Assembly: GCA_014804785.1 (NCBI GenBank)
Contig: JAAUZD010000023.1
Span: 166,382-230,381, forward strand
DNA from: Lachnospiraceae bacterium
GTDB taxonomy: Bacteria > Bacillota > Clostridia > Lachnospirales > Lachnospiraceae
Direction: 5' to 3'
DNA: 64,000 bases
A program made the translations under genes and the position numbers. Of this stretch, positions 9,284 to 17,789 are shown one piece after another; within the stretch, counting starts at the first letter, position 1; every line of letters starts with the position of its first letter. The notes under the pieces were generated by a model that saw only the letters and a program-made list of their open reading frames with translations, was not told the DNA's origin and searched no databases.

Positions 9284-10548
9284 GAATATATGAAGGATTG
9301 CTCAGTGCAATATTTAATCTTTTTGGTTTATATGTTGGAATTCGTGTAATCAAATTATTTTTACCTGTTAAAGTTACGAATAAACGGATTACAATTCTTG
9401 CCTATGCAGGCGTATGGATTAGTAATTGGTTCGTTTATTATTTCTTTAATACACAAAATTTGACGACAATATCTTTGTTTGTTGGATTAATGCTTGTCAC
9501 ATTCATTTTTTTTGACGGTAGTGCAGGAAAAAAATTAATCTCTGTAATTGTGTCAATAGCCTCGGGGGCTGTTTCGGAAAACGTTATTTGGACGATAAGT
9601 AAAAGCGGAATCATTCCGGTAGAAAATGAACTGGTAGAATCATTATGTGCTATAGTAGCAGAATTTTTGGTTGTCCTAGTGATTGAAAGGTATATTCATT
9701 TGGAACGATATGTATTCCTTCCAATGGGCGGTTATATCAATATTATAGTTTTGGCAATAGGGAGTGTTATTTTGTCAGAGATTATAGTGTTACCAGAGTG
9801 TTCGAATGGTATAATTATGGTCGGATTAGGTATTATAAGTTTAATGAATGTAAGCACATATTATATTTATGAAAAAATATCGGAATCATACAGACAAAAT
9901 CTTGAGAAGGCTGCTATGAAACGACAAATGAAAATGTATAAAAGGCAATTTGAAATTATTGGACAATCTCAGGAAAATTTGAAATCGATTCGGCATGATA
10001 TGAAGAATCATTTATCTTTAATTTATACATACCTTCAAAATCATGAATATGAAGAGGCCTGTGAATATGTGGAAAGGTTTAGAGAGAATATAGAGACAGG
10101 CAAAGAGTATGTAAAAACTGGAAATGTTGAAGTGGATAGTATTCTGAACTATAAGCTAGAGCATATTGATAAAAAGATAGGGTGCAAACCCCAGATTTTG
10201 ATAGATGTTCCAAGCCAGGTATTTATGATAGATTTCGATTTAAATATTATATTGGGAAATCTATTGGATAATGCCATAGAAGCTTTGGAAAAAGTGGAAA
10301 AGAAGTATCTGAGCATTGAAGTCAAATTTTTTAAAGGAGCTTTATATATTAGTATATATAATTCTTTTGATGGTAAGGTACAATACAAAAATCAAAGATT
10401 TTTAAGTGGAAAAGATGAAAACGAAAAACATGGTATTGGTCTTATCAATGTGAATAAGATTGTAAAGAAGTATGACGGGATTATGAAATTTAGTAATAAA
10501 GATCAAATATTTGGTGTAGATATTATTATTTATGTTAACGGAGTGTAA
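9280..10548 (+). CDS. AgrC-like GHKL sensor histidine kinase
   Basis: The 422-residue kinase has about six hydrophobic membrane segments in residues 1-200, then a coiled linker, the phosphoacceptor His239 in SIRHDMKNH, and a GHKL ATPase domain with the N-box NLLDNAIEALE and the G-box HGIGLINVNKIV. This layout is typical of AgrC-type receptors for cyclic peptide signals. AGGAGG precedes the ATG, which overlaps the LytTR stop. The AgrD-like peptide encoded at 18974 is a candidate ligand, by inference only. Confidence 0.92.
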   Translation: MRIYEGLLSAIFNLFGLYVGIRVIKLFLPVKVTNKRITILAYAGVWISNWFVYYFFNTQNLTTISLFVGLMLVTFIFFDGSAGKKLISVIVSIASGAVSENVIWTISKSGIIPVENELVESLCAIVAEFLVVLVIERYIHLERYVFLPMGGYINIIVLAIGSVILSEIIVLPECSNGIIMVGLGIISLMNVSTYYIYEKISESYRQNLEKAAMKRQMKMYKRQFEIIGQSQENLKSIRHDMKNHLSLIYTYLQNHEYEEACEYVERFRENIETGKEYVKTGNVEVDSILNYKLEHIDKKIGCKPQILIDVPSQVFMIDFDLNIILGNLLDNAIEALEKVEKKYLSIEVKFFKGALYISIYNSFDGKVQYKNQRFLSGKDENEKHGIGLINVNKIVKKYDGIMKFSNKDQIFGVDIIIYVNGV

Positions 10549-10586
10549 AAGTAACGAGCACTCCGTTTTGCTTTTGCTTTTTATAA

Positions 10587-10653
10587 CCAATTTTTCCATG
10601 TACAATGCCAATTTTTCCGTTTTGATAAACAATCTGTAAAAAAATGGTATGAT
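10587..10653 (+). promoter_or_regulatory. VirR-box-like paired direct repeats plus -10 element
   Basis: CCAATTTTTCC occurs at 10587-10597 and again at 10608-10618, exactly 21 bases apart, or two helical turns. This spacing and the motif resemble the paired VirR boxes (CCAGTTNTNCAC) bound by the LytTR regulator VirR of Clostridium perfringens. A TATGAT -10 lies at 10648-10653 with no good -35 (the region around 10625 is poor), as expected for an activator-dependent promoter. It points away from the kinase gene toward the peptide-maturation genes. The regulator encoded at 8552 is the obvious candidate activator. Confidence 0.65.
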
Positions 10654-10654
10654 G

Positions 10655-11115
10655 CCGGGGTCAAAACATCGAATTTTTATGTTTGCTCCTTTGCAGGAAC
10701 CTTGAAAATTTAATATTTTACGGTAGATTTGTTATAAGAGGTTTCATCAGCTTACAATCATTAGTATACTTTTGGCTTATATTTAGACCAATACCGGATT
10801 CTGTGCATAGTTCCCCAGATCCTTTCGGAATCCGAAGAGTTTCCTGAAGTTCAGTGCTGCTATTTTGCTTCCGAAAAAGAATTTACCCCGTTGTTTTCCT
10901 CTTGGAAGTTTGTCGAGATGATAATTCTTTCGGATGTTGGCAGGAATGGTTTCCACTCCGTTTCTCAGCCTTGACAGATTGCTGAACTCCTCACTTTGCA
11001 TATATCTCTGGCTTTTTGCTCTGTTTGAGGCATTTTTTGAGGTAATAAAGGTAGCTACTTTTTTATATATCTTCGGACGGCATTGATCCTGATATGGACA
11101 GCCGGCACAATTCAT
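10655..11115 (-). mobile_element. Insertion sequence remnant with transposase C-terminus
   Basis: On the minus strand, codons from about 11130 to 10783 give a transposase C-terminal end including CAGCPYQDQCRPKIYKK and KIAALNFRKLF, a type common in IS1182-like elements (family uncertain). The N-terminal two thirds are missing. Downstream of its stop, GGAACCTTGAAAA (about 10697) resembles the subterminal sequence of the IS4-family element at 20014, so an element end may lie near 10655-10720. The transposase stops abruptly where the TIGR04066-like frame begins, which suggests a deletion running from inside the element into the neighbouring gene. Confidence 0.75.
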
Positions 11116-11613
11116 TTTGGATACTCTGGAACAGTTGTCAAAGAAGGAACATATTTTGTAGAATATGTGAACGAAGAAATTCATAAAATTGATCAAAAGA
11201 ACAAGGATATCATAATCGTAGGTAATCAAGCTGGAACAATTCCGAGATTTGCGTATAATGTCAATCACCTTAGATTAATGGAATTAGAATTTTTGCTTGC
11301 CGCAAATCCTGATTGCATAGTTTTGTGTGTTAATATTTATGATGATATAGATTTTATTTTCAGAAGTATACTGGCTATAGAAAACATAATTGATGCTAAA
11401 GTAGTTGCGATTGCAATATCTCCTATGGTTTATAAAAATGATTTGTATTTAATGAATGAAAAAAAATCTTTGGCTGATGAAGGAGAAATAGTTTCTTTTC
11501 AAACATTATTAATTGAAAAATTTCATATACCGGCATTTCCTATATTACAGGGAGATAATGTGGAAAATATATTGAATTGCATTATTGATTATTTAGGTGA
11601 AGAAAATGCGTAA
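11116..11613 (+). pseudogene. 3' half of a TIGR04066-like peptide maturation gene
   Basis: About 160 codons remain. The sequence (FVEYVNEEIHKIDQKNKD, then IIIVGNQAGTIPRF and later HIPAFPILQGDNVENI) resembles, from memory, the C-terminal half of the TIGR04066 peptide maturation family, which accompanies Clo7bot-type peptides and a radical SAM maturase in clostridia. Full members are about 350 residues, so the N-terminal half is missing. The frame runs back into the IS remnant with only an improvised TTG start at 11083, so expression is doubtful. The stop overlaps the next gene by eight bases, showing the original operon coupling. Confidence 0.65.
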
Positions 11614-12397
11614 TTATTCTAATTTAAGAAAGACAGCAAAGTTCTCAACACAAGTATATAAAGGAGTTAGGTGGGTACCGCTGAATACATTAGGTAAAAG
11701 TAGATTTTGTGGGTTGAAAATCAAAAAACTTCTGTTGCTTAAAAGAATGTGTCATTGTTGTAATAATGAAATAATAAAGGAAATTAATACATTGTATGAT
11801 GCAATTCGATATTTGCAAAAAAGCAATTACAAGAACACCGATGACAATGAATTTACGTTTGAAGAGGGTGTAAATTGGGAACATCATAAATCGGGATTTG
11901 AAAGCTTGAAAAATAATAGCGGATGTTGTGCATCGGTAGCAGCAGCAATATGTACATTACTAAAAGATAATTACGATATTGTGAAAATGATAGTGGTGAT
12001 TGCACTTAATGGGAGTTGTCATGTGTTAAATTACATCGAAAACAACGGAAAAAAATATGTAGTAGATGCGTATGCTATGACAAATGAATATAAAAAATTT
12101 GTTCCAGTAGAGACAGGCGAATTTAAAGATTTTGTTTCGGCAAAACTGCATATAGGCGTTTTACTGAAAATAGATAGTTTGCAGGATTTCTTTGAATTTT
12201 ATAGACGTTATTTTATAAGAAGGAAAGACTGCTATGATTTTTTCCTCGTTGATGGTGAAAGTGTTCCAAGTATATCGTTAGAAAGAAACTCAGATAGCAT
12301 AGAAATTACGATAGCTGGTAACAGTATGAAATTAGTTTCAAAAGATAAGAAGAAACATGATCTAATTGTTAAAAATATCAATAATACAGTACACTAG
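11606..12397 (+). CDS. Transglutaminase-like cysteine enzyme of the peptide cluster
   Basis: This 263-residue protein has a transglutaminase-fold signature: Cys107/Cys108 in NNSGCCASVAAAICTLL, His139 in GSCHVLNYI and Asp154 in KYVVDAYA, in the order and spacing of a Cys-His-Asp triad. Such proteins are cysteine peptidases or acyl/amide transferases. The N-terminal 60 residues are basic and contain a CHCC cluster. I chose ATG 11606 because AGGTGAAG precedes it and it overlaps the upstream stop. Between a TIGR04066-like gene and an ABC exporter, a role in leader removal or peptide tailoring is plausible. That role is inference, and the substrate is unknown. Confidence 0.7.
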   Translation: MRNYSNLRKTAKFSTQVYKGVRWVPLNTLGKSRFCGLKIKKLLLLKRMCHCCNNEIIKEINTLYDAIRYLQKSNYKNTDDNEFTFEEGVNWEHHKSGFESLKNNSGCCASVAAAICTLLKDNYDIVKMIVVIALNGSCHVLNYIENNGKKYVVDAYAMTNEYKKFVPVETGEFKDFVSAKLHIGVLLKIDSLQDFFEFYRRYFIRRKDCYDFFLVDGESVPSISLERNSDSIEITIAGNSMKLVSKDKKKHDLIVKNINNTVH

Positions 12398-12413
12398 AAT
12401 TTAGAGGTGGAAA

Positions 12414-14267
12414 ATGAAAGAGGATACAAAAAATCATTATAAGTTAGTCAGTAATATTAAATACGCGATTAATATGTTGGCGAATAAAGATAAAGTTGTG
12501 ATGTGTTTGTTGGTAATCAGTGTATTGGTTGAGATGTTTATATCACTTGCCGGAGTGTATTTTCCTAAGTTTGTCATAGAGCAGATAGGGCTTCCTATTG
12601 AACCATATGAGATAAGCATTCATATCTTATTTTTTGCAGTATTAATTGGAATTTTGAATTATATAGGCAAATTTTTGAATACAAAAATTAATTGGTATCT
12701 GGTGAGAATTCAGGCTGAGTATATTTGGGATTTGTATATGCATTCCATAACTTGTTCATATATGGATATGGCGAGCGCAAAAGGACAGAATAAATATCAA
12801 AGGGCAAAAGATGCCGTATATCAGGGAGATTTGGGATGTATCAAAACGATGATACCTGCATTATTAAATATTTCTATAGGCTTATTGGGAACAATAGTTT
12901 ATGCCTTGCTTCTTTTAAGACTTAACTGGTGGATTCCGATAATTCTTATTGGTTTATCATTAGTGAGTATTTTTGTTTCATCATATAGCAGGAATTATGA
13001 GCAGAGTAAAAAGGACAACTGGGTTATTATAGACAAAAAACTCAATTATTTTATTAATAAATGTTCTGATCCTAAATGGGGTAAAGATATACGTTTGTTT
13101 TCTATGCAGAAATGGCTGTTTGCCATTATGGAGAAATACTTGAATGAGAGAGCTTATTGGTATAAAAAGGTTGAAACACGGCGTTCTTATGCGTTAATGT
13201 GTAATTCATTTGTTGTTTTCATGCGTGATGGAATGTCTTATGTATATTTGATTTTATGTGTTATTCAAAAACAAATTGGAATTTCTGATTTTGTGTTATA
13301 CTTCAGTTTAATCGCGACTTTTTCACAATGGATTACAAGAATTGCTGAACAGATTTCTGTATTGGGGACTGCATCAAACTTAATATCTGATTTTCGAGGT
13401 TTCATGGAATTAAATAGCGAGTATACTGGAGAAAGTGAAAAGAATTATCGTAATTTAGATAATGGTATAAAAACGATAGAATTTAGAAATGTGTCATTTT
13501 CTTATGACGGAGAGAGGAATATACTTGAGGATCTTAATCTCGTTATCAAAAAAGGTGAAAAATTAGGTTTGGTAGGAATTAATGGTGCGGGTAAGACTAC
13601 ATTTGTAAATCTTATATGTGGGTTATTTGAGCAAACACAGGGACAGATCTTAATAAATGGGTTCCCTAAATTAGAATATGATCCAGTTGAACTTAGAAAG
13701 GAAATTTCCACAGTTTTTCAGGATGCCAGTGTATTTCCATTTACTGTTGCAGAGAACATATCCATGAGGGAAAAAGATAATACAGATATTGAACGAGTAT
13801 TAAGTAGCATTAAGACAGCAGATTTGTCAGATAAAGTTAATGATACAGAAAAAGGAATTGACAGTACAATGTTAAAGATTACGGATAATAAAGGAATACT
13901 TATGTCAGGAGGAGAAATACAAAAACTTTATTTAGCACGAGCTATTTACAAAAACGGTAGTGTTATAATTTTGGACGAACCTACAGCAGCACTCGATCCT
14001 ATTTCGGAAAGGAAACAGTATCTTCAGTATGAAAGAATCTGTAAGGATAAAATTACAATATACATTTCTCATAGGCTGGCAAGTACAAGTTTTTGCGACA
14101 AAATAGTATTTCTTGAAAATGGTAAAATTATAGAATGCGGAAGTCACGATGAGCTTATGAAATTAAATGGAAAGTACCATAATATGTTTGAAGTTCAAAG
14201 GGAATATTATAAGGAAGACGATAAAAATGATGTTTTAGATACGGATCGAATTACAGTTGTACAGTAG
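12414..14267 (+). CDS. ABC exporter, fused membrane and ATPase domains (first of two)
   Basis: The 617-residue protein combines a six-span type IV (ABCB-like) membrane domain (about 1-330) with a nucleotide-binding domain. Walker A is NGAGKTT at about residue 390, the signature is MSGGE, Walker B with catalytic Glu is IILDEPTAALDP, and the switch His is in ISHR. There is no N-terminal C39 peptidase domain, so any leader cleavage would need a separate enzyme. It starts 16 bases after the cysteine-enzyme gene. The second ABC gene probably followed directly before an IS110 insertion, so a heterodimeric peptide exporter is likely. An 11-bp tandem repeat (14255-14276) overlaps the stop codon. Confidence 0.9.
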   Translation: MKEDTKNHYKLVSNIKYAINMLANKDKVVMCLLVISVLVEMFISLAGVYFPKFVIEQIGLPIEPYEISIHILFFAVLIGILNYIGKFLNTKINWYLVRIQAEYIWDLYMHSITCSYMDMASAKGQNKYQRAKDAVYQGDLGCIKTMIPALLNISIGLLGTIVYALLLLRLNWWIPIILIGLSLVSIFVSSYSRNYEQSKKDNWVIIDKKLNYFINKCSDPKWGKDIRLFSMQKWLFAIMEKYLNERAYWYKKVETRRSYALMCNSFVVFMRDGMSYVYLILCVIQKQIGISDFVLYFSLIATFSQWITRIAEQISVLGTASNLISDFRGFMELNSEYTGESEKNYRNLDNGIKTIEFRNVSFSYDGERNILEDLNLVIKKGEKLGLVGINGAGKTTFVNLICGLFEQTQGQILINGFPKLEYDPVELRKEISTVFQDASVFPFTVAENISMREKDNTDIERVLSSIKTADLSDKVNDTEKGIDSTMLKITDNKGILMSGGEIQKLYLARAIYKNGSVIILDEPTAALDPISERKQYLQYERICKDKITIYISHRLASTSFCDKIVFLENGKIIECGSHDELMKLNGKYHNMFEVQREYYKEDDKNDVLDTDRITVVQ

Positions 14268-14387
14268 TTGTACAGTAGATAATATGAAGTGACCCCGCAT
14301 TTGTAGCAACGTGGATTTACCTGTATACTAGAGTTTGATAAGAACAATGGTAACAGGGATTACCGCATACAAAAGGAGGTCACCTAT

Positions 14388-15521
14388 ATGAAAAGAATAC
14401 TAAAAATCGGAATGGATGTCCATAGTACAAATTATACTTTATGCGCAATGGAGCCGGTAATCGGAGCGGAGGACAGAGTTTTTGCCAACATTCAGGTAAC
14501 ACCGGATTATAGAAATATCCTGATGTTCATTGAAAACCTAAAATGCAAACTGGGACTAGAAGACGCATATGACATTGAATGCGGATATGAGGCAGGATGT
14601 CTGGGCTACTCGCTTTACAACCAGCTTACGGCATCCGGGGTCAAATGCGTAATCCTTGCACCGACTACGATGCTGACACGGCAGGGACAGCGCATAAAGA
14701 CGGATGCCAGAGACGCCCATATGATTGCCCAATGCCTTTCCTATGGCGGATATCATCCGGTATATATACCGACAGAAGAGGACGATTCCGTGAAGGAATA
14801 TCTGCGGATGCGGGATGACCATAAGAAAGCCTTAAAGAAGGTAAAGCAGCAGATCAATGCGTTCTGTCTGAGGCATGGTTATCATTATGATGGAACGAAA
14901 TGGACATTCGCGCATTTGAAATGGCTAAAAAAACTTGAACTGTCCCCGCTGTATCAGGAAACGCTTGATGAATATATGGCATCCTACGATGAGCAGACTG
15001 CAAAGATAGAAAGGTTTGATGCAAGGATCGAAGAGATAGCGTCCCAGGCGGGATATTCTGATAAGGTGAAGAAATTGGGGTGCTTTCTGGGAATCAGAAC
15101 CCACACTGCGCTGTCACTGATTGTAGAGACAGGAGATTTCAATAGATTTGCAAAAGGGAACGTGTATGCGGCATATCTGGGGCTTGCACCGGGAGAACAT
15201 TCCAGTGCGGAGAAAATAAACCGGTTGGGAATCACAAAGGCGGGAAACAGTCATCTGCGACTGCTGCTTGTGGAAGCTGCGGGAGGAATCTGTAAGGGTG
15301 CCGTCGGGCATAAATCAAAAGAACTACGGCATCGTCAGCAAGGGAATCCGGCAGAAGTTATATCCTATGCAGATAAGGCAAACGCAAGAATGAGGAGCAA
15401 GTACTATCGCCTGATAAGGCATGGAAAGAAACGGAACATCGCAGTGGCGGCGATTGCGAGGGAGCTGGCATGTTTTGTATGGGGAATGATGACAGAAAAT
15501 ATAGAAGCAAAAGCGGCATGA
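14388..15521 (+). CDS. IS110-family DEDD transposase
   Basis: The 377-residue recombinase has an N-terminal RuvC-like DEDD domain with Asp10 in GMDVHS, an acidic ECGYEAG segment and TDARDAHMIAQ. The C-terminal Transposase_20 domain shows GLAPGEHSSAEKINR and a conserved Ser in the GITKAGNSHLR region. IS110 enzymes recombine DNA under guidance of a bridge RNA transcribed from the element's non-coding end. A strong AGGAGG precedes the ATG. The gene looks intact and full length, so the element may be active. Confidence 0.95.
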   Translation: MKRILKIGMDVHSTNYTLCAMEPVIGAEDRVFANIQVTPDYRNILMFIENLKCKLGLEDAYDIECGYEAGCLGYSLYNQLTASGVKCVILAPTTMLTRQGQRIKTDARDAHMIAQCLSYGGYHPVYIPTEEDDSVKEYLRMRDDHKKALKKVKQQINAFCLRHGYHYDGTKWTFAHLKWLKKLELSPLYQETLDEYMASYDEQTAKIERFDARIEEIASQAGYSDKVKKLGCFLGIRTHTALSLIVETGDFNRFAKGNVYAAYLGLAPGEHSSAEKINRLGITKAGNSHLRLLLVEAAGGICKGAVGHKSKELRHRQQGNPAEVISYADKANARMRSKYYRLIRHGKKRNIAVAAIARELACFVWGMMTENIEAKAA

Positions 15522-15900
15522 GGTATCATCCGTCCAGATGCCAGTCAAGGGTGCTGCGCACCGCTTCGCGGCAAGCCCTTGACAGCCATCTGCCCGAATG
15601 ATAAGGGTAGTCAAGCAGAAAACAGCGGCAGAGCGCAGATTTCTGCCACAGATAACAATGAAACAATCTGACAGCATCCGGGAGGAGCCAGATAACAAAA
15701 CGGTTCGAGTCAACTGCGATCCTCCTATGTGCGCACATGAAACCGTGATCCACGAAAGTAGATAGCAGGACTCTCGGCGGACCATTAGCCTGTTGGTAAC
15801 CAATCCACGAATAACAGAGTGGCTACATGCCGGAGACTGTTAAAATGGCTCTTTCCGGATGCTGTCAGACAATAACAAATGTGGCTGATTCAAGGGAAAA
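15522..15900 (+). ncRNA. Candidate bridge RNA region of the IS1111-type element
   Basis: About 400 bases after the transposase stop hold no convincing gene. In IS1111-group elements the bridge RNA is encoded in this 3' end. A long stem is visible: 15535-15551 pairs with 15576-15592 at 15 of 17 positions, enclosing a GC-rich inner region. The RNA ends and the target- and donor-binding loops are not assigned. The call rests on the element's group and this structure, not on a covariance match. Confidence 0.55.
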
Positions 15901-15959
15901 AGTTTCTTTTGAAATTTCCTCTTGACAAAGGTCACTTCATAACAGGAGGTTATATTGTC

Positions 15960-17765
15960 TTGAAAAAAACGATTGATAATTTGATGACACTCTATAAAAT
16001 TATTAAAGAGATGGATAAAATAATAGTTTCATTAATGCTGATTAATAGTATTTTGAGCGCTGTAATTCCGTTTGGAGCAATAATCATTTCAGGAAGGGTC
16101 ATTGATATGATGGCGGCAGGAATACAATATACTCTTATAGTTTCAATTGCTGTTTTAGGCTGTATCATTATGCTTGTCATTTATTTGACGCAAAATCTTT
16201 TACATAAAATATGTGAAGTAAGGAAGAACTTGTGTGTTAGAAAGTATGATACGCTGATTGCTAAACATACAATTAACATGAAATATGAATACTTAGAAGG
16301 AGAGGAAGTACAGGAGATAAGGTCACGTATCAGGGAAGATAATAATTGGGGATATGGATTGTTTGGAATGTTTTCATTGGTTGAAGAGTTTATGCAGAAA
16401 TTGTGCATGATGATTATTTCGATGATTATGCTGGTGCCTTTACTTATACATAACAAAGTGATCGCCATGGCCTGTGTTGTTTTCGGAGGAGGGGTATTTA
16501 TTGCACTTGTTTGGCTGCTTAAAATACGAAAAAAGGCTTATGACCAACAGATGAAATCAATGGGAGAAGTCGAAAAAACGAATAGGCTGATAGCTTTTTA
16601 CACAAATGATATCAGCTATAAGGTAGGAAAAGATATACGAATGTATCAGATTCAGAACTTGATTGACCGGGGCGGCGCAGAAAGCTATTTTAAAATAAGG
16701 AAAGAGATATCTAAAAATATTGGAAGCTGTATGGGAAAAAGCGATGGACTGTCAGGATTTCTGATTGGTTTTAGTGAGGGCATAGCTTATTTATTGGTGG
16801 CGTATCAGGCAATATTAAAGGCTATTTCGATTGGGCGAGTTGTTACTTATGCTGGAGCAATCAATCAGTTTGTCAGTGCATTGTCATATTTTGTTATAAA
16901 TATAAATGAGATCCTGGTTCATGCAAGCCGTTTTTTGAGTACGTTTGAATATTTGAAGATACCAACTGAAAATGATTATGACAAGCAGACAATAAACAAC
17001 GAGGAAGAAAGTATTAATATTATAGAGTTTTGTGATGTATCATTTGCTTATCCAAATAGCAGTAAGTATGCATTGAAAGATATCAATATCAAAATAACTG
17101 GTGGAAAACAGCTGGCTGTTGTAGGTGTAAACGGAAGTGGGAAAACAACGTTTATAAAACTTTTGTGTCGTTTATACAAGCCGACAAGTGGAAAGATTTT
17201 GCTAAATGGTATTGACATCAATGATATAGAAATAAATAGCTATTTAAATATGTTATCAGTTGTCTTTCAGGATTTTTCTCTTTTTGCCATTCCAATAGTT
17301 GACAATATCTGCATTGATAATAATGTTGATGAAGATAAGGTGTATAAGGTAATTGAGCAGGTTGGATTAAGGGAAAGGATTGATAAGGAACAGGATGGTA
17401 TTAAGACGCCAATCTATCATGAATTATATGAAAGTGGAATAGAGCCTTCAGGAGGAGAGGCTCAAAAAATTGCACTTGCAAGAGCTATTTATAAAAATGC
17501 ATCACTATTAATTTTGGATGAGCCTACTGCTGCACTTGACCCATTGTCCGAGGCTGATTTATATAGTAAGTTTTCTGAGATTGCACAAGATAAAACGGCA
17601 ATATTTATTTCTCATAGACTGGCATCATGTAAGTTCTGTGATGATATAGTTGTTTTTAACGAGGGGAGTATTATTCAATATGGCAGTCACGAAGAACTCA
17701 TGGAATGTCCTGAGGGAAAATATTATGAATTATGGAATGCACAGGCGGAATACTACAGATATTGA
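15960..17765 (+). CDS. ABC exporter, fused membrane and ATPase domains (second of two)
   Basis: From a TTG start this is a 601-residue half-transporter with six predicted spans (about 1-320) and an ATPase domain with Walker A NGSGKTT at about residue 388, signature PSGGE, Walker B LILDEPTAALDP and ISHR. I chose TTG 15960 because AGGAGG (15944-15949) lies 10 bases upstream; a longer reading would start inside the IS110 element. Sequence resemblance to the first exporter and their original adjacency suggest a heterodimer that exports a peptide. Neither has a peptidase domain. Confidence 0.88.
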   Translation: MKKTIDNLMTLYKIIKEMDKIIVSLMLINSILSAVIPFGAIIISGRVIDMMAAGIQYTLIVSIAVLGCIIMLVIYLTQNLLHKICEVRKNLCVRKYDTLIAKHTINMKYEYLEGEEVQEIRSRIREDNNWGYGLFGMFSLVEEFMQKLCMMIISMIMLVPLLIHNKVIAMACVVFGGGVFIALVWLLKIRKKAYDQQMKSMGEVEKTNRLIAFYTNDISYKVGKDIRMYQIQNLIDRGGAESYFKIRKEISKNIGSCMGKSDGLSGFLIGFSEGIAYLLVAYQAILKAISIGRVVTYAGAINQFVSALSYFVININEILVHASRFLSTFEYLKIPTENDYDKQTINNEEESINIIEFCDVSFAYPNSSKYALKDINIKITGGKQLAVVGVNGSGKTTFIKLLCRLYKPTSGKILLNGIDINDIEINSYLNMLSVVFQDFSLFAIPIVDNICIDNNVDEDKVYKVIEQVGLRERIDKEQDGIKTPIYHELYESGIEPSGGEAQKIALARAIYKNASLLILDEPTAALDPLSEADLYSKFSEIAQDKTAIFISHRLASCKFCDDIVVFNEGSIIQYGSHEELMECPEGKYYELWNAQAEYYRY

Positions 17766-17789
17766 AGTGTACGTTTATAGGAGGATTCA

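Larger units (their letters stand above)
14277..15943 (+). mobile_element. IS110-family element, IS1111 group
   Basis: The element carries a DEDD transposase gene and a long 3' non-coding end. A 12-bp inverted repeat, TATGAAGTGACC (14283-14294) and GGTCACTTCATA (15930-15941), lies near both ends, as expected for the subterminal repeats of the IS1111 group. The exact outer boundaries are uncertain by a few bases because these elements make no clear target duplication. It separates two ABC exporter genes that would otherwise be adjacent, and the second gene's AGGAGG site begins right next to the right end. Confidence 0.85.
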
